64,000 nt of DNA, taken from assembly GCA_023053545.1 (NCBI GenBank), contig JAKZAN010000002.1, positions 12,520,790-12,584,789 of the forward strand, in the 5' to 3' direction. The translations under genes and the position numbers were made by a program. Of the stretch, positions 36,908-47,130 are shown piece after piece. Within the stretch, counting starts at the first letter, position 1, and every line of letters begins with the position of its first letter. Origin of the DNA: Lepidurus packardi. Taxonomy: Eukaryota; Arthropoda; Branchiopoda; Notostraca; Triopsidae. The notes under the pieces were generated by a model. That model made no database searches, had not been told where the DNA came from, and was given only the letters and a program-made list of their open reading frames with translations.

Positions 36908-38607
36908 AAAAGAATTTTTTTTATTTTTTGGTATTGATTTGGAATTGTAATTGAATTTAGGCGCAGTCGAAAGCAAGCACAGGCAGCTACACATACCTCA
37001 TCCCGTTCAGCGTCGCAAGAAAGGGCGTGGCCAATTGGGGCAGTAGGTCCTGGAAATGATGGAGCATCCATGTCAGATGATGGCAAAACTAAGTTGAAAC
37101 CAAAGTAAAATTTGAAGGATTTTTGTTTATGGATTTTGAATATTTTTTTCATATTTCTAAACTAATTTTATTCATAGATCAAGCTCAGTTGTTCGTGGGG
37201 CTAGCATACCGGCTGATGCGCTGTCAATGCCGCCTCCAGGGCCAGTATCGAATCCGTCAACCTTAAGAAAGTACCGGCCTGGCAGCAAAAGTACTGGCGA
37301 AGGACCTAGTTCATTGGCTCCGAGTGGGACGAGTACAAGTGCGCCGACGCAAACCAGCGGCGATTCAACGGTGGTTATGTTCACCATTGGAGATGAAACA
37401 GTGCCTTACCGAACAAGAATCCCTGGCCCGCACATAACCCTTAAGCAGTTCAAAGAAAACTTGCCAAATAAGAAGAAATTCAAGTAAATTTCACAATTTT
37501 CTGGCGATTTTTTTCAATTTTTTTCATTTTTTTTTCAATTTTCTCCTCTTGAAATTTTTCTCTAATTCTCTTTAATTCTTAATTCTCGTAACATTCCAGT
37601 TTTCCTGGAATTTTTTTTTTTTTAATTTTCATTGATTTTATTTTCCCACTTATTTTGTAGAAATTCAAGTAAATTTCACAATTTTCTGGCGATTTTTTTC
37701 CATTTTTTTAATTTTTTTTTCAATTTTCTCCTCTTAAAGTTTGTCTCTAATTCTCTTTAAGTCTTAATTCTCTTAACATTCCAGTTTTCCTAGAATTTTT
37801 TTTTTTTAATTTTCATTGATTTTATTTTCACACTTATTTTGTAGAAATTCAAGTAAATTTCACAATTTTCTGGCGATTTTTTTCCATTTTTTTCATTTTT
37901 TTTCAATTTTCTCCTCTTAAAGTTTTTCTCTAATTCTCTTTAAGTCTTAATTCTCGTAACATTCCAGTTTTCCTAGAATTTTTTTAAACAAATTTTCATT
38001 GATTTTATTTTCACACTTATTTTGTAGAAATTCAAGTAAATTTCACAATTTTCTGGCGATTTTTTTCCATTTTTTTCATTTTTTTTCAATTTTCTCCTCT
38101 TAAAGTTTTTCTCTAATTCTCTTTAAGTCTTAATTCTCGTAACATTCCAGTTTTCCTAGAATTTTTTTAAACAAATTTTCATTGATTTTATTTTCACACT
38201 TATTTTGTAGAAATTCAAGTAAATTTCACAATTTTCTGGCGATTTTTTTCCATTTTTTTTTATTTTTTTCATTTTTTTTTCAATTTCTTTCAATGTTTTT
38301 TCTATTTTCTCCTCTTGAAATTTGTCTCTAATTCTCTTTAATTCTTAATTCTCGTAACATTCCAGTTTTCCTAGAATTTTTTTTTTAAATTTTTCATTGA
38401 TTTTATTTTATTTTCACAGTTATTTTGTAGTTTGATTTCATGTTAGCCTAATGGGAGAGTTTTTCTTGTTTCTTTTATAGGTACTACTTCAAAATGCAAT
38501 GCGAAGATGATCCAACGATTCCTGTGTATCAAGAAATTATGGATGACGCAGACATCTTGCCGTTGTGGGAAGGAAAAGTACTGGGATCTGTTAAACCGTG
38601 GGATTAA
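33884..38607 (+). CDS. Axin: Axin, Wnt destruction-complex scaffold
   Basis: Thirteen exons join into 895 codons. The start ATG at 33884 gives [22 protein letters not shown] near residue 24 resembles the tankyrase-binding motif of Axin. An RGS domain (about 90-219) begins [15 protein letters not shown] and binds APC. A GSK3-binding segment (about 355-390) has [12 protein letters not shown] and [20 protein letters not shown] near residue 515 is the beta-catenin-binding helix. A DIX domain (about 815-893) begins [15 protein letters not shown] and ends [16 protein letters not shown]. Axin brings beta-catenin, GSK3, CK1 and APC together in the cytoplasm so that beta-catenin is phosphorylated and degraded. 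Exons: 33884-33971, 34075-34367, 34520-34795, 34932-35254, 35320-35496, 35567-35825, 35894-36026, 36098-36270, 36394-36656, 36743-36868, 36961-37104, 37178-37483, 38481-38607. The last intron is swollen by a tandem array. Confidence 0.96.
37484..38440 (+). repeat. 183-185-bp array in the Axin last intron with decoy splice sites
   Basis: The exon ends AAATTCAA at 37483, followed by gtaaatttcacaattttctg. This border recurs four times with donor GT at 37669, 37853, 38036 and 38219. Each copy is preceded by tattttgtag, an acceptor-like end. Each unit thus looks like a complete small intron joined to an 8-nt mini-exon. Use of one mini-exon would shift the DIX frame by 8 nt. Confidence 0.88.
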
Positions 38608-39112
38608 AAGCGAGAAAATGGAAAGGGAGATCGGAAAAGGACAAAAAGTGGAGCTTTTGGTTGTGTGTGCCTTGATCCAGGTCCAGTGTGGTGGAGAATT
38701 GTGTATTCGTTCTGGAGAGCGCTGTTAACATACCTCATTTCCGCCACTGCCTACTTAATAGCTTTGTGTATTGAAAATTCGTGGGGGAAAAAGAAACGAG
38801 GGAGTTTTTTTTGTCGGAGGGACATTATTGGGGATTGTACAGGTCCGAGAAAAAGCTTTTTTGGGCTAGCAGTGTGTTGTAGTGACGCGCCTTTTTTCTG
38901 AGGTGCGTTTTCGAAATACATTGATACGGTTTTTTTTGTAATTAATGCCTAGTTTCCTTTATTTACAACCCTTCTAACCTTGACTGGCTAAGCTTGGAGA
39001 AATGGATCATAAATTCATAAATAGGTCTTCACATAGCAATTCACAAACTTACGATTCTCGAGCTTTCCTAGTTAGGTTAACTAATTACAGCTCGGTTGAG
39101 AGTGAAAAGTTG
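38608..39112. other. Convergent 3' regions of Axin and the CUB-like gene
   Basis: The interval should hold both 3' UTRs. On the minus strand AATAAA (plus 38958-38963) lies 150 nt past the CUB-like stop. A hydrophobic 78-codon frame at 38665 is most simply Axin 3' UTR. Confidence 0.55.
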
Positions 39113-40881
39113 TTAGGCAGTGCACGGTTGTTGGACGTAAGTTAAGCAGAAGCCACGGTTGTTGACTTGGGCAGGAACGGTAGAGTTTTCATTGTTGTCG
39201 AAGCGGACTGTAATTTGGAATGGACGGACTGAACCTAAGAAAAAAACGTTCGATGTTGGTATTAATTTGGAAGGTTTTAGGTGTAATAGTTGTTGTTGTT
39301 TCGATGTTGATATTAATTTGGAAGGTTTTAGGTGTAATAGTTGTTTTTAGTTGTGTAATAGTTGTTGTTGTTTTTACTGTAGACGGTGGTACTGTTGGGC
39401 GTGGCAAAACTGGCGAAGGCGGAACCGCAAAGTCGGTCTTGGCAAGTTGTATTGCCTCTTTGGAGAAACCGGCCCAGAACGTCGGTGGCACAAGGGATAA
39501 AAAGCCAATCCGTCGTACAAGCGACTGCACCTACTAAAGCTCCAGGAACGTTAGGAGCAGCTTCTGTTGGTCCCGTAATAGAAAAAACTGCGAAATATAG
39601 AGTTAAATAGAATATCACGAAAGTGTTTCAAGGGTAAATAGAGAATGGAGATAGGTACCGCCATTGTTGCAAACGCTGTAGGCAATTCCGCAGAAATTCT
39701 CCTCGGTTCGGATGCAGATTGAGTAGTCTTGGTTCGATAACTGCCTTCCAGTGTTGGGGTCGTAGTTAAAAGACGTAATACGGCCTGATACTCCAGTGTA
39801 GTATTGCAGACATGAGGGCGTGGCTATACAATCGTTGGTTAACGCACAAGGAATCTGATGCTTGAGTAGTTTTTTCCATGTTACCTCGATAAGAAACTGC
39901 ACAGGGAATCTGGGCCACTAAAATTCGCCAACTTCGCGAAAAACTGGGACCACTCGTCACTACAGTTAAGGTTGCCGGGGTGCTGGTACCTTCACCGACA
40001 TCGACGTACACTAAACCAGAAAAATACAAGCAATTACTTTGAAAGTAGTAATAGAATGGAAGGAAGGAAGGCAGTAATAGAATAGATAGTACTATGCTGG
40101 CCAGTATTGACTCCGCAGATTTGAGGAGCTCGGGAGCTGGTACTGGTGACGAGGAACTGATCATTCAAACATCTACTGTCTGCTTGTTCAGGTTGAGCTA
40201 ACACCAGTGTGATAAAATCGATTCTGAAAGAACAGATACCTTTATAATGCTTCACACTTGGGAGGATTTCAGATTTCATTCAATTTACCTTAATTGGCAG
40301 ATGGAAGTGTCCAGTTTATTAACACGTAACTGGCAAGAACCTGTTCCGTCGTAGCTAGTTGGATGATTCGTATTAACGAAGTAGGTATTGTTGCGATCCG
40401 TCGTTCCACCACATGATTTTGTGACTAAAAGTCAAGACATACAAGGTAAATGTCCCGAAAACGATGGAATCGATGAGTTAAATAACGTACAAATACAGCA
40501 GACACCAAATCCTAGAGCACAAGAACCACTAGCAGTTCCATCTAAGGCTGTGCACTGTCGAGCAGTGTAGCAAGTTCCATTATTGTCGCTATCTCCTTGA
40601 CAATAGTCGTTTGCGAATCGAATAATCGTGAAAATATTGAAAACTGGAATAAAATTGGGATGAAACGCATTAAAATTAGGGTAAGAAACGTGTTAATAGT
40701 GTTAAGAAAAACAAAAAACGTAATGTTTAAGAAACTTACACTTCCCAGCTCTGGATTTGGCATCGTTAGTCACATTAATGAAGTTAACGCTTGGATCCGC
40801 TTCATCAGCCAATAAGGAATGAGTTGACAGCGCCACATGGACACTGCAGCCAATAAGGAGTAACCATATGAACGAACACAT
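39113..40881 (-). CDS. Secreted cysteine-rich protein with CUB-like domains, arthropod type
   Basis: Eight exons join into 394 residues. A signal peptide starts MCSFIWLLLIGCSVHVALS. A cysteine block follows with NGTCYTARQC and GFGVCC, next to SCGGTTDRNNTYFVN and a CUB-like region: SCQLRVNK, CQLRIDFITL, QICGVNTGQH, SFSRSWRILVAQIPC. A second half has SCLQYYTGVSGRITSFNYD, LSNQDYSICIRTEENFC, CTTDWLFIPC and DRLCGSAF, ending NRGFCLTYVQQPC. This order matches uncharacterised secreted proteins that are abundant in insects and crustaceans. Their function is unknown to me; extracellular protein binding is likely from the fold. Exons: 40740-40881, 40491-40643, 40289-40424, 40093-40223, 39885-40010, 39659-39823, 39378-39587, 39113-39234. 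Confidence 0.88.
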
Positions 40882-41178
40882 GATGAAGCTACCACTAAAT
40901 ATGTGAGATTGAAGCTATGGACGCGTTTTACTCCCCTGTTTATATACTCTTATTAAAGAACAGTTATTTTTGTAGAGAATTTTTTTTATTAGGTCTGACA
41001 GAAGAACATACAACACTTCCGGGTCATATACAGCGTTTCATTATTGGTGGTATTATTGGCTCACTTCCTCTTGTTCTGAATCTTATTTATATTCCTTTTT
41101 ATTCCATTCCTCTTCTTAGCAATTAAAAGAACCAAGTAGCCTGCCATCCGACTAGTACACGACAACTTCATGCATAAC

Positions 41179-43121
41179 TTATCGCAACCATAATTTCAAA
41201 CGGAGTGCATCCACGCCATTCAAGTAATAGCGGAACAAACGTTTATCTCGCACGAAGCCCAGATTCTCGTACAAACGCAGGGCAGGGACGTTCGTGATTT
41301 CCGTTTCCAACACAACCTGAAAAGGGCAAGGCAAGGATTTAGGTAATTACAGCAAACTCTCGTGCTACATGTAACGGTAGTACGGTTACCTCATCTGCCC
41401 TATCGTGGATCATCGCCAAAATTGCCCGCGTTACTAACTCCGTACCTTCAAAAAGTTAAGATAACATAAATTTACATCGTAAGTTTTATGCAAAGAGGTT
41501 ATTTACAAATTCATGAAGCTACTAAAGCACAACAAAAACTGACAATACATAAGAACATGTAAATTCATGTAAATGAAATTAAACTCAGAACTTCAGAATG
41601 TAAACAATTATGTAAATAACGGAAATTGCATAAAGTGACTGCCATTTCTTGTATTTACTAATTAATTACATTACGACTTACAAGGTATATTTGCATTATT
41701 TTAAAAATGTAAACGATTACAGAAATTAGGTTAAAAAACTGCCATTTCTTGTATTTACTAATTAATTTGATTACTACTTACAAAGTAGCTTTGCATTATT
41801 TTAGAAATGTAAACGCATTACAGAAATCAGGTTAAAAAACCCGTCAAATTATGAAACTATAGCCTTTCAGAGTCGTTGAGTCTTCAATTGCTCGTATTCG
41901 AAACCCTTTATAAACAAAAAGTGGAATCGATTTCACTATTCAATTCCGATCGATCTAATCGATTTCAATGACATAACTGACTACATAATAAAGAAAAAGC
42001 GTTTGGATGATAACTAAAATACGAATTAATAAAATACACTACTTTAACATTCATCTAAGTTTTTTTTATTTATTTATCTAAGTAGTCTAATATTTATTAC
42101 TCTTCAACGATTAAAACTGAACGCGTTTTTGTTTACAACGTTCATTCCAAACAGGGGCAGCAGTGAATTCAGGTCACAAGTTGCGTGACTTTAGTTCATT
42201 TACTTATAAAACACTCTATAATAACAAACCCGAATTTGTACACTTAAAATACTGTGCACAGTTTACATGATTTAAGCTTCTATAAACGCGTAAAATCTCA
42301 AACAAGATGCATCACAGAGCGCATTTTTATTTGTAAAAAAAGGGTTATTACCAATTTTTAACTTCCGGAATCTTTCGTCGACGGCCAACATCGCGATATA
42401 ACCTCGACGCGTTACTTTTTTGTGAAGATCTAGTTTACAGACAATGGCCCCAACGCATTCTTCGCCACAATGAGCCTAGAAATAAAGAGAGCGTTACAAC
42501 GTTTTCAGAAAGGACGTCATGTTTAATCAATCTTTTTTTACCAGGTAACATAACTTGGGCCAATTATGGATAAAATATCTGTATGTATAAATGGAGTATG
42601 GTTCGGATAAATCTCGCTGAATAAGTCGCATGATATCGTGCATTTGATGTTCCGATTCGTACTGGAGATATCGGACAGGCTTATCCATGCCTGGGGCAGG
42701 AATAGTCGGTTCTACAGCATAAGTTGAATCTTCCTTGACATCTTGACACGAATTTGCATCGCCATTTCGGATTACGACGTCGGTTTGAGACAAGGAACCA
42801 TTAGGACTGATTCGAAGGTTGTCGACAAGCAGTTGTAGTCCATTTATCTCTGCCGGTTCACTCCCTTTTTCCTAGGAATAGAACTTTATTATTCATTAGT
42901 TTGCGAAAATCTCTGTTGCTAAAAGAAAGTGTATTTTAGTTCAAATTGTACTATTATAGTTGTGCAAAAGTAGGCAAACAAAGTGCTTAGACAGACAGAA
43001 GTATTTTCTTATAATACACATACCGAATATTTGTCAAAATAAAATATATACCGGTAGCACTAGCGGTACAACAACTATAATAGATTCAATATATATGAAT
43101 TAAAAGGTTTTTAATTACCAT
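41179..43121 (-). CDS. NAA30: N-alpha-acetyltransferase 30, NatC catalytic subunit
   Basis: Five exons give 216 residues. The first coding exon supplies only the ATG (43119-43121) and is joined to 42542-42871, giving [14 protein letters not shown]. Family landmarks are [94 protein letters not shown] and the end LRLKLWLR. With NAA35 and NAA38 it acetylates N-termini such as Met-Leu, Met-Ile and Met-Phe during translation. The GNAT acetyl-CoA loop normally reads R-x-x-G-x-G; here it reads RKLKIG, with Lys in place of the first Gly. Remaining exons: 42352-42475, 41390-41445, 41179-41316. The minus-strand AATAAA at plus 41098-41103 fits the 3' end. Confidence 0.93.
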
Positions 43122-43745
43122 TTTTTAACGAGGTACGGTAACTCGATACGAAATCCAATACTGTCGAATTGGATCAATTTTACACACGAAATTCACATCT
43201 AATGATTATTTACTAAATAATTTTTTAGTTAGCTTTCAGTTTCAAAATGTCTTTGATTTTGTTTCATGGCCATGCGGAATCACAACACTTAGGAGAACAT
43301 GAAGCCGCGAACGACGATCCGCAAATTTCATTCTAATCTGCGACTTGCAGCTAAACGTCAACCTGATGGCGACCGGACAACCACATTCTTTCAAACCAAA
43401 GTCATATCATTCTTTATGGCACTTTAGACGTTAATTCTTGCCGCTTCAATATTCAGCCTAGCTGCCTCCATGCTTAACTTTGCGTACTCGTCTAACGAAT
43501 AATCGAGGAGCTTTTGGGGTCAATTGTGGTGGAAATTCAAGGAAAAACTTTTCTGTAACATACATTTTTTGTGTTCAAATTCTTCTATAACATAAATTTT
43601 TTCAATTTAAAACCTTACTCCCCCTATAAAGGAAGCTTTTAGCTTGACGACTTTTATTATTAGTAGCCTTTTTAGCTGTATTACATCAACAATACATTTC
43701 AAAACTTAAATCGTCTAAGCTGGATTTCCCCTTCACAACAAGTTC
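43122..43745. other. Between NAA30 and MRPL35, no further gene seen
   Basis: AT-rich sequence. A minus-strand AATAAA (plus 43653-43658) lies about 90 nt past the MRPL35 stop and fits its poly(A) signal. The NAA30 5' UTR and promoter should lie just above 43121. Confidence 0.5.
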
Positions 43746-44456
43746 TCACTTTCTAGTTTGGGGGAAAGTTTGGCGTGTATGATACGGCGTATAAAGATCA
43801 TCCACGTAGTAGCGAGGTCTTCGCCAAAAACTAGAGACCATTTTATCCAAAAGGGTAGACTGCGTAGCATTGCAAAACACATGCTGCTTTGCACGTATTT
43901 TCATTTTGTCGCTCTTCTTCCAAACCTTCTTGGCTCTGCCGACAATAGGACGAATCCAAATGCCCCTACATTCCAAAATAAACTATTAGCCGAAGGATTT
44001 AAACGGCCTTTTCTGTACCAATGTAAACGATAGAAACGTTTGGTAACTGCTTTCACGCTTTTTCGCTTCCCTTTGGTGAGCGAAAACTTGACAAGTGGCC
44101 TAACCGAAGTCACGTTGGTTTGGACAGGTTTATTGAAGAGAACTAGCGAAGATGGGCTATAAATAAATGTTAATTAGTAATAAAAATATTTAATTGAAGT
44201 TTACTTGGAAAACAATGTTGTCCGACATAATGGGGCTGTCAGTGTTCTAATATCTGAAAGCGATTTGCAATAGATGGGCTGGGTTGATATATATTTTGAG
44301 CAACCGGCTAACTGCGATGAGATAGAAGAAAGTTGAGGAAATAAGCTCTTTCCAGCAGTATTTGTAATCAGCCCTGTTTAAGTAAAAATGTATTAAAAGT
44401 TAATCGACTTTATTGATCTTAAAAGAGATGTTTGTACTTGACATATGGCGAAGCAT
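43746..44456 (-). CDS. MRPL35: Mitochondrial large-subunit ribosomal protein bL35m
   Basis: Four exons (44438-44456, 44205-44373, 44019-44156, 43746-43965) give 181 residues, near the usual length. The N-terminus MLRHMSRLITNTAGKSLFPQ is basic, hydroxylated and acid-free, as in a mitochondrial targeting sequence. The conserved core reads KSVKAVTKRFYRLHWGIWI, then WKKSDKMKIRAKQHVFCN, TQSTLLDKMVSSFWRRPRYY and VDDLYTPYHTR. The protein is part of the 39S subunit in the mitochondrial matrix. It faces the C9orf78 homologue across a 226-bp gap, which suggests a shared promoter. Confidence 0.93.
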
Positions 44457-44682
44457 TTTACTGTGAATTATATCGGGTTTTCTCTTAGGAATTAAATAAT
44501 TTTGTTATTTGTGAACACTCCATTTGTTTATTTTCGAATTTAATTGTCTTCAAAAGATGGCGTGGGTTATGAGAAACGAATGCCGTCACCTAGTGGCGCC
44601 AGGCAGAAGTAACACTCCTCCGTTTCGTTCGACCGACAGAAAAAACAATATCTGATTTGAAAGGTTCAGGATAAATTAAACA
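44457..44682. promoter_or_regulatory. Bidirectional promoter region, MRPL35 / C9orf78 homologue
   Basis: Only 226 bp separate the two start codons on opposite strands. No TATA box is clear for either. CACCTAGTGGCGCC at 44587-44600 resembles the GCCATCTAGTG-type motif found near other gene starts here. The assignment rests on geometry. Confidence 0.6.
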
Positions 44683-46032
44683 ATGGAACAGGAAAGCTCT
44701 ACAACTACAGTATCATTTAAGAAAGTTAACCGTAAAAACTTAAGGAAGCGAAAACTTTCTACTAATGACAATCCAGAGGAGGCCAAACCCGAAGAATCTT
44801 CGGACGAATCGGAAGATTTTTTGTAAGCCTCTCCTCTTTCATGTTTCTAATTTACACTAATTACGCTAAACTAATTTCACTAAACTGGAATTTATGTTAA
44901 TTTAATTATGCTATTAATCAAGATATCTCTTATGTCTTACTTTGAATTAAATCTTATGTCATTTCCAGATGTAGATCAAAATTGGAAGAAACCAAAGAAC
45001 GACAGAAACTGCGACAAAAGCCCCACGGAGTCAATATAATAAGTCTGGCGATTGGAAAGAAGATTACCCTAGAAGATGAAATCATGGCTGTAAGTTTTTA
45101 ACATGAAATTAAGGAAAAAAGTATCTGTTTCTTGTTATTTCATTGTTGTCTCTCATCTAGAGAGATCCTTTCAAGATTAGTTCGGGAGGAATGGTCGATA
45201 TGCAGGCGTTGAAGAGTGGTAAAGTGAAGCAGAACGATGACGCCTACGATTCTGGCATAGGAACTCAGTTTTCGGCTGAAACCAACACCAGAGATGAAGA
45301 TGCTGAAATGTAATTTCCATTTTTCTTTTAGAAATCTGAACTCTTGAACGGTTACTACTTTTCTACTTCGTTTTGTTAGGATGAAGTACATTGAACAACA
45401 GCTCGCCAAGACGAAAGGCCAAGATAAGGAAAAAGAAGAAGAAGATACAACGAAAAAGTACCTTTCTCCAGAAGAAGCCGCTTTGCAAGCAGTTCCGGAA
45501 TTCTTAAGGAAAAACTATAAGAAACAATCCGAAGAAATGCTTTCCAATCAGATGCTCAGCGGAATTCCTGAAGTGGATCTTGGAATCGAGTAAAAGAACT
45601 ATAAACCTGTCTTCTCTCCGGATAATTAATATAACTTTGTTATTAATAGGGTGAAGATTAAGAATATCGAAGCCACGGAAGATGCCAAGCAAAAATTGTT
45701 ACTCGAGAAAATGAGGAAAAAGGACGGTCCTTCCCAGTTTGTTCCCACGAATTATGCAGTGAACTTTATCCAGCACAATAGATGTAAGTTCCTCTCTTTT
45801 AGCGTAGAAAAGGGTTTTTTTAATGTGTTTTTGCTTGGCAGTCACTGTCACCGACCAAAACAGGAAAAAGAAAGTGGTGCCAAAAGCACCAGAAGTTAAG
45901 ACGCAAATTACACATGTAGTAGGAGGAGAAGTTGCGTTACCAGTATCAACCGATCCTAAGAAGAAAGACGAAACTCAAAAGGCGACTGACGACTTTTACT
46001 TTGAAAAATTTCGACGCCAGTTCAGAAGATAA
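44683..46032 (+). CDS. C9orf78 / TLS1 homologue, spliceosome-associated protein
   Basis: Six exons (44683-44822, 44969-45089, 45161-45309, 45380-45589, 45650-45783, 45842-46032) give 314 residues. The protein is highly charged. It has an N-terminal basic and acidic region (KKVNRKNLRKRKLS, EESSDESEDF), the family block RQKPHGVNIISLAIGKK, DPFKISSGGMVDMQALK, YLSPEEAALQAVPEFL and FVPTNYAVNFIQHNRFTVTD. The human protein (also called HCA59) interacts with spliceosome helicase BRR2, and fission yeast Tls1 affects splicing and telomeres. A nuclear splicing role is expected here. The C-terminus FEKFRRQFRR matches the family end. Confidence 0.92.
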
Positions 46033-46048
46033 TTGTATACGTGTCCTA

Positions 46049-46054
46049 AATAAA
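46049..46054 (+). terminator. Poly(A) signal AATAAA of the C9orf78 homologue
   Basis: A canonical AATAAA starts 17 nt after the TAA at 46030-46032, which implies a very short 3' UTR. Confidence 0.65.
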
Positions 46055-46208
46055 CTTCGCTATGTTTTCCAATAACCTGTTTACTTAAGTAAAACCAATG
46101 CCAGTTTAACCTGTCAAGTTTAGTCTATTAAGTAAAATGTATTTAGATGAAGTGAGGTTTGGATTCAATTCAATTGAGTTATTGTTTTCAAAAGATTTGG
46201 ATCTTTCA

Positions 46209-46700
46209 CATTATATTTAAGTTATTTTCTTTAGTTAGTTATTTAGTTACTTCAAAAGTCGAAGAAGTTCTCAAAAGAAGAAGAAAGGCTATTTAAATGC
46301 GCCAAAATTGTGTATTAATGCTTCTTAAACTTTATTGTAAAACCTTTCGGCCTCATTCTTTTAGTAACGCCTTTTTCCGCCAAAAGTTTCAAAATACTTC
46401 GCGAGCGCCATCTGGTAAATTATTTAAGAAAGTCTTTCATTCCAAACCACTGATCTTTCACATTATATTTAAGTTATTTTTTAAGTTAGTTATTTATTTA
46501 CTTCAAAAGTCGAAGAAGTTTTCAAAAGAAGAAGTAAGGCTATTTAAATGCGCCAAAATTGTGTATTAATGCTTCTTAAACTTTAATGTTAAACCTTTCG
46601 GCCTCATTCTTTTAGTAACGGCTTTTTTCGCCAAAAGTTTCAAAATACTTCGGAAACGCCATCTCGTGACTTAGTTAAGAAAGTCTTTCATTCCGAACCC
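46209..46700. repeat. 249-bp direct duplication
   Basis: Two copies begin cacattatatttaagtta at 46209 and 46458. They share ggctatttaaatgcgccaaa and ctttcggcctcattctttta, and diverge by a few percent. Open frames inside are not conserved between copies. Confidence 0.85.
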
Positions 46701-47130
46701 CTGATCTTCCGCCAACGCTACGCTACCTGACCGCTGCTCGAGGCGATGCCTAGCCTGACCGTTTACGAAAGCAACAAACCGCAGAAAAGCGGATTCAACC
46801 ATCTTGGCGGAGGCGCCTAGAACCATACCAGAGCCTTATTTTCCTTGGTATTTTAGGTTAGATTAAGTTAGGTTACTTAGGTTATTCTAATGGTTATCAG
46901 CACCCTGCGTCATAAGCAGCGGCAAAGCCTGGGGATGAAAAAAAGACCACGTTTACTTGCGGTTGCTGAAAATTCCCAGAGGCACCTCCTCCAACCGATC
47001 AGAATCCGCTTCACCGCGGTTCCTTGCTACTTTCTGAAACGGCCAGTCGAGCCTAACGTAACACCACACAACCGAACTGCTTCCTCTAATCAAAAGTTCA
47101 TAGTATATTTTACTCTAATCTCTCGCCGAT
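46701..47130. other. Upstream region of the acyl-CoA dehydrogenase gene
   Basis: No coding exon is supported. The stretch should contain the promoter and 5' UTR of the next gene. A 109-codon frame at 46890 shows no domain. Confidence 0.45.

Noticed and set aside
38665-38901. 78-codon hydrophobic frame after the Axin stop
   Set aside because: It lies in the expected Axin 3' UTR and has no family match; membrane-like composition comes from T-rich codons.
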